From Crocinitomicaceae bacterium (GTDB lineage Bacteria > Bacteroidota > Bacteroidia > Flavobacteriales_D > Crocinitomicaceae): DNA of 64,000 nucleotides. The stretch covers positions 1 through 64,000 of the forward strand of contig JAJTCM010000002.1 in NCBI GenBank assembly GCA_021325675.1, read 5' to 3'. Below, piece after piece: positions 35,818 through 44,239 of this stretch; position 1 is the stretch's first letter, and every line of letters starts with the position of its first letter. Position numbers and translations under genes: made by a program. The notes beneath the pieces were generated by a model. It was not told the origin of the DNA and ran no database searches. It saw only the letters and a list, made by a program, of their open reading frames with translations.

Positions 35818-35887
35818 TATGCTAATGAAATTCATGTGCTAATTTTTATTTCTCATTAGCACATTATCATCTTAAACCATTAGCATA
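35818..35887. repeat. Nested inverted repeats of GCTAAT/ATTAGC type (family C)
   Basis: Outer arms TATGCTAATG (35818-35827) and CATTAGCATA (35878-35887); inner arms ATGTGCTAAT (35834-35843) and ATTAGCACAT (35855-35864). All are perfect, forming one interrupted hairpin that fills the gap between convergent genes. It could act as a bidirectional terminator or be a small mobile repeat. Confidence 0.68.
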
Positions 35888-36493
35888 TTAATTCTCCATT
35901 CTCAATTTCAAATACTCCAGCCCTTTTTCATTGACCATGGCGAAAAGCTGGAAGTGCATAATTTCATTGAAAATCTGATCGGAAGTTTTGTCTAAATCGG
36001 CGAAAGCTTCCCCGTCGGAAATCATATCTGTTGCTCCAACGTAAATCCGGGCAATGATTTCATCCGGTAACTCAGCACGATATAAACCTTCTGCTTTGCC
36101 GCGGACGATATTTTCGAGGATCATGCGGCGCACAAAGCCCCATTTGTGATCATGCAGCAAGGCCATCGCTTCAGGATGAAACCTTTTCAGGTCGTAAAAT
36201 ACGGAAGCGTGAATGCCCTTCATCATGACGGAAACATAGCTGTTTACACGGAACATTTCGTCTATCGCGTTTTCTGCTTCGGTTTTCACCAAAACGCACT
36301 GCGAACGGTCAAACTCTGTTTTGGCGCTGATGATCTGCGTCACCATGTCATTTTTATCGCTAAAATAAGTGTATAACGTCTTTTTAGACATTCCCAGCTC
36401 ACGCGCCATATCATCCATCGTTACGCTTTTGATGCCGTATTTCAGGAAAATGCCTGTCGCTTTATCAATAATCTCTAATTTCCTGCTATCCAT
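35888..36493 (-). CDS. TetR/AcrR family regulator (paralogue downstream of the efflux operon)
   Basis: 201 residues. N-terminal TetR helix-turn-helix (about 8-55; SVTMDDMARELGMSKKTLYTYF), followed by a helical ligand-binding domain. It is closely related along its full length to the TetR encoded at 42161-42775, with near-identical DNA-binding domains, so it may read the same operator. It is separated from the RND gene by a terminator. Its own -7-like box (TGCATTTG, one mismatch) lies at 36498-36505 on the minus strand, 4 bases from the ATG. Confidence 0.88.
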   Translation of the reverse strand: MDSRKLEIIDKATGIFLKYGIKSVTMDDMARELGMSKKTLYTYFSDKNDMVTQIISAKTEFDRSQCVLVKTEAENAIDEMFRVNSYVSVMMKGIHASVFYDLKRFHPEAMALLHDHKWGFVRRMILENIVRGKAEGLYRAELPDEIIARIYVGATDMISDGEAFADLDKTSDQIFNEIMHFQLFAMVNEKGLEYLKLRMEN

Positions 36494-36514
36494 ATTTCAA
36501 ATGCAATAATATTC

Positions 36515-36549
36515 AAAAGTCAGGACTTTACAAAGAAGCCCTGACTTTT
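36515..36549 (-). terminator. Terminator of the RND efflux operon
   Basis: Perfect 10-bp arms AAAAGTCAGG (36515-36524) and CCTGACTTTT (36540-36549) with a 15-base loop, 30 bases past the RND stop on the minus strand; a short T-run follows. Confidence 0.75.
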
Positions 36550-36578
36550 AAATTATTTATGGTTTGTTGTGATACTTC

Positions 36579-39500
36579 TTATTCGCCCGGCTGCAAGTCC
36601 AGTGCGAGCTGTTTCCGCTTCCTGCGGGCATTGATTTTGTCTTTCAGACGGTCAACGGTGTAATACATCATCGGCACTACAATAATCGTGAGGAACATCG
36701 AGCTCGTCAGTCCGCCGATAAGGATCCAGGCAAGACCGTTTTTCCATTCCGCTCCGGAACCGGTTGCAGTTGCGATCGGGATCATACCAACCACCATCGC
36801 AATCGTTGTCATCAGGATCGGGCGCATACGCTCACGCACAGATTCAAGCAAGGCCGTATAGGTCGAATAGCCTTTTTCCTTCAGATGGTTCGTAAAGTCG
36901 ACTATCAGGATGGCATTCTTGGCGACCAGTCCCAGCAGCATCAGCATTCCGAGCATGGTAAAGATCCCCATGTTGGAAGACGAAAGGTTGAGCGCCAGGA
37001 TCGCCCCGATGAGGGAAACCAGGATGGAAAACAGGACGACAAACGGGTAAACGAAGTTGTCATAAAGCGCGACCATGATCAGGTAAACGAGGATCAAACC
37101 GATTCCCATTGCCGTTCCGAGCGCACCCATGGATTCTTTCTGACGTTTTACTTCGCCCCCCCAAAGCATCCGTACGTTCGGATCCAATGGTTTTTCCTTG
37201 AGGTATTTTTCAATGTCAGCGGAAACCGTACCTGCGGCAGTCCCAAGCACATACGAACGGATCGTCGTGTTGGAAATCCTGTTTTTACGTTCCAGGGAAC
37301 CGTTTCCGTTTTCTACGCTGATGTCGGCAAATTCACCCAGGCGCACCTGTTTGCCGTCAGTCGTTGTGAAAGTCATCGATTTGATATCATCTACGTTTTT
37401 ACGGTCGAACTTATCTACCATCACGCGGATATCGTACTCGTGGCCTTTGTCGTCAAACTGGGCATCGTCATTCCCCGTCAGAGCGTTTTGCAGCTGCATT
37501 CCGACAACTGCGATCGGCAAGCCCAGCTGGCCCATTTTTTCGCGGTCGAGGTCAATGCGCACTTCCGGTGTTACGTCATCCGTTGATACAGTCGGGTCTT
37601 TCGCCCCTTTCATTCCCTGGATTGCAGTTTTCAAACGGCGCGCTTCCTTCATCAGGAGCTCGGGATCGTCTGAAGAAAGGAAAATCTCAATCGGCGCTTC
37701 TTCCGATTCCACCATACCGATGTTGAGGGCTTTCACCTCGATTCCCGGGTATTTATCTTCAATTTTTTTCCGCAGCACGTTCATGTATTTGATCGTCGGG
37801 TATTTTTTCTGCATATCCGGCTTCATTTTAACCGTCAGCTCAGAACGGTTTTCGGAGCCGAAAGAAGCAGCGCCCATTCCCGAGCTTGGCCCGCCGACAT
37901 TGGCAAACACGATGTCTACTACATCTTTCTGCGCCAGGATCAGCTTTTCGATTTCAAGCGTTGTGGCGTTATTTTCTTCAAATGTCGTACTCTTATCGTA
38001 CTTCAGCTTGATCATAAATTTACCCTGGTCACCCTGGGCCACAAATTCCTGCCCAACAATGCCTAAGCCCATACTTGCCATACTTGCAAAGAAAAGCACC
38101 AGGACACCAAGGCCTACAATAATTTTATGGCGCAGTGACCAGCCTACGAACTTTACATATTGTTCCGTGAAAATATTGACGCGGCGTTCAAACCAGATCA
38201 AAATCAAGTGGAAAGGGTTTTTCGGGTTGAGGACAACTTCTTTTCCGAGACGGGATGCCAGCCACGGGGTCAGCGTAAAGCAGACAAAGAGCGACATCAG
38301 CGTGGAAACCACAACTACGACGGAGAATTGTTTCAGGATATCGGAAATTGTACCTTCAATGAAGATTACCGGTGAGAAAACCACAACGTCCACGAGGGTA
38401 ATCGCGAGGGCCGTAAAACCAATTTCGTTTCGTCCGTCGAGAGCTGCCTGCCGGTTCTTTTTACCCATTTTGATGTGCCTGTAAATATTTTCGAGCACTA
38501 CAATCGAGTCATCCACAAGGATCCCGATTACGAGTGACATCGCAAGCAACGTCATCAAGTTGAGCGTATAGCCCAGCAAATACATCACAATGAAAGTCGA
38601 AATGAGGGAAGCCGGGATGGAAACCAATACAATAAAGGCGTTCCGCAAGCTATGCAGGAACAGGAACATAACGGCTGCTACCAGCAATACCGCCAGCTCC
38701 AGGTCGTGCATTACGGCATCCACTGATTCGATCGTCGGGATGGACGTGTCGGTTGCTACCGTAAATTTAACGCCTTCCTTTTTGTACTTCTCTTCAATTT
38801 CTTTGAATTTTAGCTTGGTCAGCTTAGCCATATCAACGGCATTCGCATCACTTTGCTTTTTAATCCGCAAACCGATCCCGTTTTCACCGTTGAAACGGTT
38901 CACCGTTACCTGGTCCTGCGAGCCATCCGTTACTTCAGCTACATCTGAAAGACGCACGGTTGACGTTCCTGAAGTAGAAATGATCAGGTTTTCGAGATCT
39001 TCCACTTTCTGGAATTTACCGGCAAGGCGTACGGTCATCTGTTCCTCGTCGCTTTTTACCTTTCCTGTCGGGAACTCAACGTTAGCCGTAGAAACAGCCT
39101 GGTTGATCGCCGTCAGTGAGAGCCCGTACATTTTCATCTTTTCCTTGTCAACGTTGACGCGGAACTCGCGCTTTTCACCACCGATCACCTGTACCTCGGC
39201 AACACCTTTCGTTTGCTTGATCTGCGGCAAAAGCTGATCGTCCATGAGCTCCATGAAATCGCGGTCGTCCATATTGGTGGCAATGGCGCTCACCTGGAGT
39301 ACCGGCGAAGCATTCGGCTCAATTTTGGCTAAAACCGGTGTTTGCGCACCTTCCGGAAGGCTGTTGAGAATGTTGTTTACTTTCCGCTGTGCGTCCTGCA
39401 TCACTTCGTCCATATCAGCCGAAGGCTTGAACTCCAGGAGGATCATGGAAGCGTTATCCAGGGAAAAAGCCGTTACTTCTGAAATATTTTCGAGTCCGCT

Positions 39501-39713
39501 GAGGGCATCTTCCATCGGTTTGGCGACCTGGCTTTCCACTGTTGCAGGGGAAGCGCCGGGATAAGTTGTCGTTACCGTCAGCAAGGGCGGTGAGAAATCG
39601 GGCAGCAATTCATAGCTCAGCTGGTTATAGCTGATTAAGCCCCCCCCGATCAGAATTGTAAAGACTACAATAATGAACGAAGGCCGTTTGATTGATAATT
39701 CTGTTAAAGTCAT
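36579..39713 (-). CDS. RND efflux transporter permease (AcrB/MdtB-like, HAE1 type)
   Basis: 1044 residues, full length for the family. Starts LTELSIKRPSFIIVVFTILI (first membrane helix) and has two pseudo-repeats with about twelve helices. The proton-relay aspartates are D401-D402 in GILVDDSIVVLENI, equivalent to AcrB D407/D408. The export substrate cannot be read from sequence; the pattern points to drug/amphiphile rather than metal efflux (no CusA-type methionine triad recognised). It is last gene of tetR-tolC-adaptor-RND; the start is 8 bases past the adaptor stop. Confidence 0.93.
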   Translation of the reverse strand: MTLTELSIKRPSFIIVVFTILIGGGLISYNQLSYELLPDFSPPLLTVTTTYPGASPATVESQVAKPMEDALSGLENISEVTAFSLDNASMILLEFKPSADMDEVMQDAQRKVNNILNSLPEGAQTPVLAKIEPNASPVLQVSAIATNMDDRDFMELMDDQLLPQIKQTKGVAEVQVIGGEKREFRVNVDKEKMKMYGLSLTAINQAVSTANVEFPTGKVKSDEEQMTVRLAGKFQKVEDLENLIISTSGTSTVRLSDVAEVTDGSQDQVTVNRFNGENGIGLRIKKQSDANAVDMAKLTKLKFKEIEEKYKKEGVKFTVATDTSIPTIESVDAVMHDLELAVLLVAAVMFLFLHSLRNAFIVLVSIPASLISTFIVMYLLGYTLNLMTLLAMSLVIGILVDDSIVVLENIYRHIKMGKKNRQAALDGRNEIGFTALAITLVDVVVFSPVIFIEGTISDILKQFSVVVVVSTLMSLFVCFTLTPWLASRLGKEVVLNPKNPFHLILIWFERRVNIFTEQYVKFVGWSLRHKIIVGLGVLVLFFASMASMGLGIVGQEFVAQGDQGKFMIKLKYDKSTTFEENNATTLEIEKLILAQKDVVDIVFANVGGPSSGMGAASFGSENRSELTVKMKPDMQKKYPTIKYMNVLRKKIEDKYPGIEVKALNIGMVESEEAPIEIFLSSDDPELLMKEARRLKTAIQGMKGAKDPTVSTDDVTPEVRIDLDREKMGQLGLPIAVVGMQLQNALTGNDDAQFDDKGHEYDIRVMVDKFDRKNVDDIKSMTFTTTDGKQVRLGEFADISVENGNGSLERKNRISNTTIRSYVLGTAAGTVSADIEKYLKEKPLDPNVRMLWGGEVKRQKESMGALGTAMGIGLILVYLIMVALYDNFVYPFVVLFSILVSLIGAILALNLSSSNMGIFTMLGMLMLLGLVAKNAILIVDFTNHLKEKGYSTYTALLESVRERMRPILMTTIAMVVGMIPIATATGSGAEWKNGLAWILIGGLTSSMFLTIIVVPMMYYTVDRLKDKINARRKRKQLALDLQPGE

Positions 39714-39721
39714 GTTTGAAA

Positions 39722-40774
39722 CTATTTAGTCGTTTTCACCTTGGTGTTATCCTGTAAATTCACTTGTCCTTTGACAACGATACGGTCAGATTCCTGGATC
39801 CCGCTGATCACTTCAAGGAATTCACCGTCAGAAGTACCCGAAGTGAAAGAAGTCAATACCGCTCTTCCGTTACGGATCACATATACCTGTGGTTTTTTGG
39901 ACGATCCAACCAACGCTTTTCTTGGAACAGCTAAAGCGGATACACTTTTATTATTTGTCAGGGCAACAGAGCCGTACATACCGGCCATCAACTCCTGTTT
40001 TGCATTTTTCACGGTAATCTGTACTTCAAAATTGTGCGATTTATCTGCCAGGACACTGATGTTCGTTACTTTTCCTTCGAAGGTACGGTCACCGTAGATA
40101 TCTGCTTTCACGATCACTTTTTGCTGCTGTTTGAATTTGAGGATATCGCGCTCAGGCACGTTGATCGTCAGCTTCAGGGAAGAAATGTCCGTGATCTCAA
40201 CAATCGGCGAGCCATTGCCCAGGAAAGAACCTACATCAACCATTTTTTTGGTGATCACGCCCGAAAAAGGCGCACGGATATTCGTATTGCGCAGCTGTTT
40301 CTGAATTTGTTTTTTCTGGTTTTCCGCAGAGCGAAGCCCGAGCTTGGTTTTTTCAACCTGAACACCGGCTACCGCATTTTCTTTGGATAAATTCGTGTAG
40401 CGGGCATCGTCATTCTTTTGTCCTTCGATTGAAATTTCGGCGTTTTGCAGCTGGAGCTCAAGCATTTCACCGTCCACTTTGGCAATCAGCTGCCCCTGGC
40501 TTACGCGGTCACCTTCGTCTACATTCAGGCTGATGATTTTGCCTTGTGTATCGGCGCCGATCGTGTTTTGTCTTACAGGCTCGAAAGTCCCAAGGAACAT
40601 AAGCGAGCTTTCAAAAGTGTGTGTTTCCGGGCGGCCTTCTTCCACCAGTATTTCAGCATCGGAATCGTGAATGTAAATCTTTTCCGCAGCTTTGGCTTTG
40701 TTCCCCATGAGCTTGGCAACCGTCAGTCCGATTAAAACTACTGCAACCACACTGATAATAATGATACGTTTCAT
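39722..40774 (-). CDS. RND periplasmic adaptor (HlyD/AcrA family)
   Basis: 350 residues. N-terminal membrane anchor (about 4-23), then lipoyl-like halves (QGKIISLNVDEGDRVSQGQLIAKVDGEMLELQL and IRAPFSGVITKKMVDVGSFLG) around a coiled-coil hairpin (about 110-165), followed by beta-barrel and membrane-proximal domains. It bridges the RND pump and the TolC channel. The N-terminus looks like an uncleaved anchor rather than a lipobox. It lies between tolC (30-base gap) and the RND gene (8-base gap). Confidence 0.92.
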   Translation of the reverse strand: MKRIIIISVVAVVLIGLTVAKLMGNKAKAAEKIYIHDSDAEILVEEGRPETHTFESSLMFLGTFEPVRQNTIGADTQGKIISLNVDEGDRVSQGQLIAKVDGEMLELQLQNAEISIEGQKNDDARYTNLSKENAVAGVQVEKTKLGLRSAENQKKQIQKQLRNTNIRAPFSGVITKKMVDVGSFLGNGSPIVEITDISSLKLTINVPERDILKFKQQQKVIVKADIYGDRTFEGKVTNISVLADKSHNFEVQITVKNAKQELMAGMYGSVALTNNKSVSALAVPRKALVGSSKKPQVYVIRNGRAVLTSFTSGTSDGEFLEVISGIQESDRIVVKGQVNLQDNTKVKTTK

Positions 40775-40804
40775 ATATTTTTACTTTATATTTTTAATGT
40801 TAGA

Positions 40805-42151
40805 TTACTTAATATTCCCGATTGATTTCAGGTAGGCCAATTCTGCCTGGCGCAGCTGTACGTAAGCAGAAACCACGTTCGTTTGTGCCTGCTGTAAAGC
40901 GTTTTCAGCCGTGATCAAATCGTTTGAGCCGATCGTTCCTTCCGAGAACTGGATTTCAGACTGCTTGTACACTTTTTCCGCCAAAGCGAGCTGCTCTTTG
41001 GAAATGGTGAGCGCATTCATCTGGATATCAATCTGGCGGCGTGCGTTGTCAGTTGCGAGTTGAAGCTGTTGTGTTGCCAGTTGCTGCTGGTTTTCGATTT
41101 TTTCGCGGGTGATGGCGTTTTTCTTCTGGTTGTTATGCTTTTCCAAACCGTCAAACAAAGTCCAGTCGAGACGCAGGCCGATAAACGCTGATTCAATCCC
41201 GGTGCGGAAATCGTCTTCCGGGTTGATGTTGTACGTATAATTGTAAGCGGCATAAAACGAAAGGCTCGGCAAATACGCCATCGTTGTTCCTTTCCGCTCT
41301 TCTTTATTCAATTGCAACTGGGTATCAAGCAATTCAAGCTCCGGGTGGTTTACCTCTTCCTTGTCATGCAAAATGGATTTTTGCACCAGGTCATCCGCAC
41401 TCAGTGTAATCGTCTGCTGCGGATCCATCCCGATCATGATTTTCAGCAGGGCTTCCAGCTGGTCTCTCGTTGCTTTAATAGACTGCAAAGAGTTTTCGAC
41501 ATTCAGGCGGTTGATGCGCAGCTTGTCGGCTTCGGTCGTAATTACCAAGCCTTCTTTCGCCATCAAATCCATGTTCCTGATGAGCTTGTTCATGTTGGCA
41601 ACATTTTCCTCCAGGAAAGTAATTTGCTTGGTAATCGCCTGCAGGTTAAAGAAAGTGGAAGCCACCTGGTTTTTAACGTCCTGCTCGGTGATCCTTTGCT
41701 GGATTTCGATGATTTTCTGGTTCAGGTTTAATGCCTGGATCGCGTAGTTCACCTGCGGATTGTAAAGCACCTGTGACAACTGGATCGTATTCCCCAAATT
41801 GAACGGAACACCGAAAGCTACTGTCTGGTACGTTCCGGGAGGGCCACCGAAAAATTCAGCCGGGATCAGCTGTCCGGGAATGATGGCGTTGTACTTGTAA
41901 TCCGCCGACAGGTTTACTTTAGGCAAACGCGCAGCGTTGTAGGCGGCAATTTGCTTTTGATTGATCGCTACATCCAGGCGGGCGTTCCTGATGGTAAGGT
42001 TTGCCGTGTCAGCCATTCTGAGGCAGGTCTCCAGGTCCAGGGTCTGGGCCGAAAGGCCGAAACCGCCAAACATGAAGAGCAGTCCCAAAGCCAGCTTTTG
42101 CTTTGTCCCTGCGGGCTTCAACCGCTTGTTTCTCTTTTTCATTCTATTCAT
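40805..42151 (-). CDS. TolC family outer-membrane channel
   Basis: 448 residues with a basic N-terminus, a signal peptide (ALGLLFMFGGFGLSAQ) and two TolC-type repeats. Each repeat combines long helices (KQIAAYNAARLPKVNLSADYKY and EQLALAEKVYKQSEIQFSEGTIGSNDLITAEN) with a short beta-strand pair. It forms the trimeric exit duct of the efflux system. The first ATG at 42151 lies 9 bases after the tetR stop, so regulator and pump are one operon. Confidence 0.92.
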   Translation of the reverse strand: MNRMKKRNKRLKPAGTKQKLALGLLFMFGGFGLSAQTLDLETCLRMADTANLTIRNARLDVAINQKQIAAYNAARLPKVNLSADYKYNAIIPGQLIPAEFFGGPPGTYQTVAFGVPFNLGNTIQLSQVLYNPQVNYAIQALNLNQKIIEIQQRITEQDVKNQVASTFFNLQAITKQITFLEENVANMNKLIRNMDLMAKEGLVITTEADKLRINRLNVENSLQSIKATRDQLEALLKIMIGMDPQQTITLSADDLVQKSILHDKEEVNHPELELLDTQLQLNKEERKGTTMAYLPSLSFYAAYNYTYNINPEDDFRTGIESAFIGLRLDWTLFDGLEKHNNQKKNAITREKIENQQQLATQQLQLATDNARRQIDIQMNALTISKEQLALAEKVYKQSEIQFSEGTIGSNDLITAENALQQAQTNVVSAYVQLRQAELAYLKSIGNIK

Positions 42152-42160
42152 ATTAAGTGA

Positions 42161-42775
42161 TTAATCCTGTTTTTTATTCATTCTTTCCTGCAAATAAGCA
42201 AGCCCTTTTTCTGTAACAAGCCCGTGCAGCTGAAATTTCATGATTTCGTAATATACCTGGTCTGACGTTTTATCCAAAGCGGCAAAAGCTTCCCCGTTTG
42301 AAATCAGGTCTGTTGCCCCAACATAAATAATTGAAATGATTTCATCCGGCAATTCCATGCGGTACAAGCCTTCTTTTTTACCGCGGGCAATGTTTTCCAT
42401 AATTGTCCCTTTGACAAATTTCCACTTGTGTTCGTGGAAAATCACGAGGGCGTCCGGGTGGAATTTTTTCAGGTCGTAAAATACCGACGGGTGCACATTT
42501 TTCATCATCGCCGAAACAAACTGGTTAATCAGGAACATTTCGTCAATGGCGTTTTCCGCTTCTTCTTTAATCAGGCAGCATTGATTTTGGTCAGCCTTTG
42601 TTTTCACGGTCAAAATCTGGAGTACCAGGTCGTTCTTGTCCGTAAAATAGGTATACAATGTTTTTTTGGACATCCCCAACTCCCGCGCCATATCATCCAT
42701 GGTGACACTTTTGATCCCGTATTTCAGGAAAATGGCCGTGGCTTTATCTATGATCTCTAACTTTTTCGTATCCAT
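42161..42775 (-). CDS. TetR/AcrR family regulator, first gene of the efflux operon
   Basis: 204 residues from ATG 42775 (MDTKKLEIIDKA); a longer open frame to 42940 would read through the promoter and operator and is rejected. TetR helix-turn-helix at about 8-55 and a C-terminal effector domain. A 34-bp palindrome directly upstream is its probable operator, giving autorepression and control of tolC-adaptor-RND. The -7 box TACCTTTG ends 4 bases before the ATG. It is paralogous over its full length to the regulator at 35888-36493. Confidence 0.9.
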   Translation of the reverse strand: MDTKKLEIIDKATAIFLKYGIKSVTMDDMARELGMSKKTLYTYFTDKNDLVLQILTVKTKADQNQCCLIKEEAENAIDEMFLINQFVSAMMKNVHPSVFYDLKKFHPDALVIFHEHKWKFVKGTIMENIARGKKEGLYRMELPDEIISIIYVGATDLISNGEAFAALDKTSDQVYYEIMKFQLHGLVTEKGLAYLQERMNKKQD

Positions 42776-42779
42776 GCCG

Positions 42780-42787
42780 CAAAGGTA
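42780..42787 (-). promoter_or_regulatory. -7 box of the tetR-tolC-RND operon
   Basis: Minus-strand TACCTTTG, an exact TAnnTTTG, ending 4 bases before the tetR ATG. With the usual distance to the start point, transcription would begin at or next to the A of ATG. Confidence 0.6.
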
Positions 42788-42801
42788 AAAACATTTTTTG
42801 A

Positions 42802-42835
42802 ATTGGAAACGTTTTTTGTAAAAAAAGTTTCCAAT
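42802..42835. promoter_or_regulatory. Probable TetR operator (34-bp palindrome)
   Basis: Perfect outer arms ATTGGAAAC (42802-42810) and GTTTCCAAT (42827-42835); 30 of 34 positions are symmetric because the centre is T6/A6. It covers the -33 region of the tetR promoter, ideal for repression. The rest of the 305-base gap up to 43080 holds only the promoter of the next gene; I see nothing else in it. Confidence 0.75.
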
Positions 42836-43068
42836 GTGTTTTCGATCTGCGGAGATGACTTCCATGAAAGTTATTATGGATTTAAAATGTGCTGCAAAAT
42901 AAACGACGACAACCCGGCATCGAAAGTGAAAATAGGCCAACGGTGGATGAGCGTCGGTGAAATGCTTCTTTGATACAAAAACCGGGTCTGCCGGAGTAAT
43001 CAGATTAGTATTGAAGGAGGTTTTGGCAGATTTTTTTTGCTTTCCGGTGTTAATTCAATGACAAGGAT

Positions 43069-43076
43069 TATATTTG
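43069..43076 (+). promoter_or_regulatory. -7 box of the lipoprotein gene at 43081
   Basis: TATATTTG matches TAnnTTTG exactly and ends 4 bases before the ATG, again predicting a leaderless transcript. Confidence 0.55.
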
Positions 43077-43080
43077 TCTT

Positions 43081-43851
43081 ATGAAGTATTTGGTTTTTTC
43101 ACTTTTGACTTTGTTCCTCTCCTCCTGCGTTGATCCTGCGACGGATAAGGATGTATTCAATCAGCCTGTAGTCAAGAAAAAAGATAAGGGTGAAGTGAGC
43201 TTTGAAGAGCGCATGAGACGTGAAGTGGAAGCCAAGCTCAGCATCCCGGCGACGGAAAAATATAAATTTGAGATCAAAAAAGGATACCTCAACGCTGACG
43301 AAAAAGAAGATGCCGTGATTACAGTTAACCGGCTGGAGCTGGCGAAATATGAAGCTGAAAAGGAAAAGGGCGGCAACCGGAAAGAATTAGGCTACATGGG
43401 CAATTACAACTTTTTCTTCTATTACGACGGAAAAATCGACAAGCTTTCAATTCCCATGCCGATTGGTTCGAGCGCCAAATCCCCGCTGAAAGTTTCTTTT
43501 GAAAACGTGCAGTCAGAAGTATACCAGGATTTGATCATCGAATACCGCATCCGGAACTCTGCTTTCCGCAATTATTACGTGATCGAAAACGGTTCGCTCG
43601 CTTTGGTATTCCAATGGAAACTATTTGATATGGCCGGCACGGACCAGTACGAAGCGAATTACATCGAATATGCACAGGGGAGCCGCTCACTTGCCAAAGA
43701 CATCATCATTTACAAAGGAAAAATCAAAAATTACAGCCCGAAAATTCCGGACGTATATCAATATAACCCGGAAATTGAAAAGGACGGACCGCAGCTGTAC
43801 CGCTTTTTCTATGATCCGGCAAGCATGAAATATATGACCCAAAAACAATAA
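43081..43851 (+). CDS. Hypothetical lipoprotein
   Basis: 256 residues. Lipoprotein signal with lipobox LFLSSC (C16). The mature protein begins with a charged stretch (KKKDKGEVSFEERMRREVEAKL), then a beta-rich domain (YKFEIKKGYLNADEKEDAVITVNRLELAKYEAEKEKGGNRKELGYMGNYNFFFYYDG) that recalls proteins reporting on measured quantities (repeat-in-VCBS-like), but no firm family is recognised. It is followed after 1 base by the TauE-like permease and may be co-transcribed. Confidence 0.78.
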   Translation: MKYLVFSLLTLFLSSCVDPATDKDVFNQPVVKKKDKGEVSFEERMRREVEAKLSIPATEKYKFEIKKGYLNADEKEDAVITVNRLELAKYEAEKEKGGNRKELGYMGNYNFFFYYDGKIDKLSIPMPIGSSAKSPLKVSFENVQSEVYQDLIIEYRIRNSAFRNYYVIENGSLALVFQWKLFDMAGTDQYEANYIEYAQGSRSLAKDIIIYKGKIKNYSPKIPDVYQYNPEIEKDGPQLYRFFYDPASMKYMTQKQ

Positions 43852-43852
43852 G

Positions 43853-44239
43853 ATGTCAACGCAGGCAATTATCATACTCGTACTAATTGGCCTTGCGGCC
43901 GGGATCCTGAGCGGTTTTGTCGGGATCGGCGGCGGGATTGTCATTGTGCCTGCACTCGTTTATTTTTTAGGGTTTACGCAGCACGAAGCACAGGGAACAA
44001 GCTTATTTGTGCTGGTTTTGCCTGTTGTTTTCCTGGCAATGCTGAATTACTGGAAAACGGACAATGTCAACTGGAAATTCGGGCTCGTGATAGCATCTAC
44101 GTTTATTATCGGCGGCTACATCGGATCAAAACTGGCGTTAAAGCTTTCTCCCGGCATGGTAAAGCTCGTTTTCGGGCTGATCATGGCTTATGTGTCATTC
44201 AGACTGGTTGTTTCCGGTTTTAATTCCCTATCCAAATGA
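43853..44239 (+). CDS. Half-size TauE/SafE family permease
   Basis: 128 residues with about four membrane helices. The N-terminal GLAAGILSGFVGIGGGIVIVPALVYFLG is the TauE/SafE signature. Typical members have about 250 residues made of two such halves; this has one, so a homodimer would be needed. The family exports sulfite, sulfoacetate or related anions; the substrate is unknown here. It overlaps the M20 amidohydrolase by 4 bases (ATGA) and follows the lipoprotein by 1 base. Confidence 0.83.
   Translation: MSTQAIIILVLIGLAAGILSGFVGIGGGIVIVPALVYFLGFTQHEAQGTSLFVLVLPVVFLAMLNYWKTDNVNWKFGLVIASTFIIGGYIGSKLALKLSPGMVKLVFGLIMAYVSFRLVVSGFNSLSK

Noticed and set aside
37198-38484. Long plus-strand open frame opposite the RND permease
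   Set aside because: Low-complexity Ser-rich translation in the antisense of a conserved transporter; no start context or motif.
42776-42940. N-terminal extension of the TetR protein
   Set aside because: It would translate through the -7 box and the palindromic operator, and TetR proteins start at the MDTKKLEIIDKA segment as in the paralogue.
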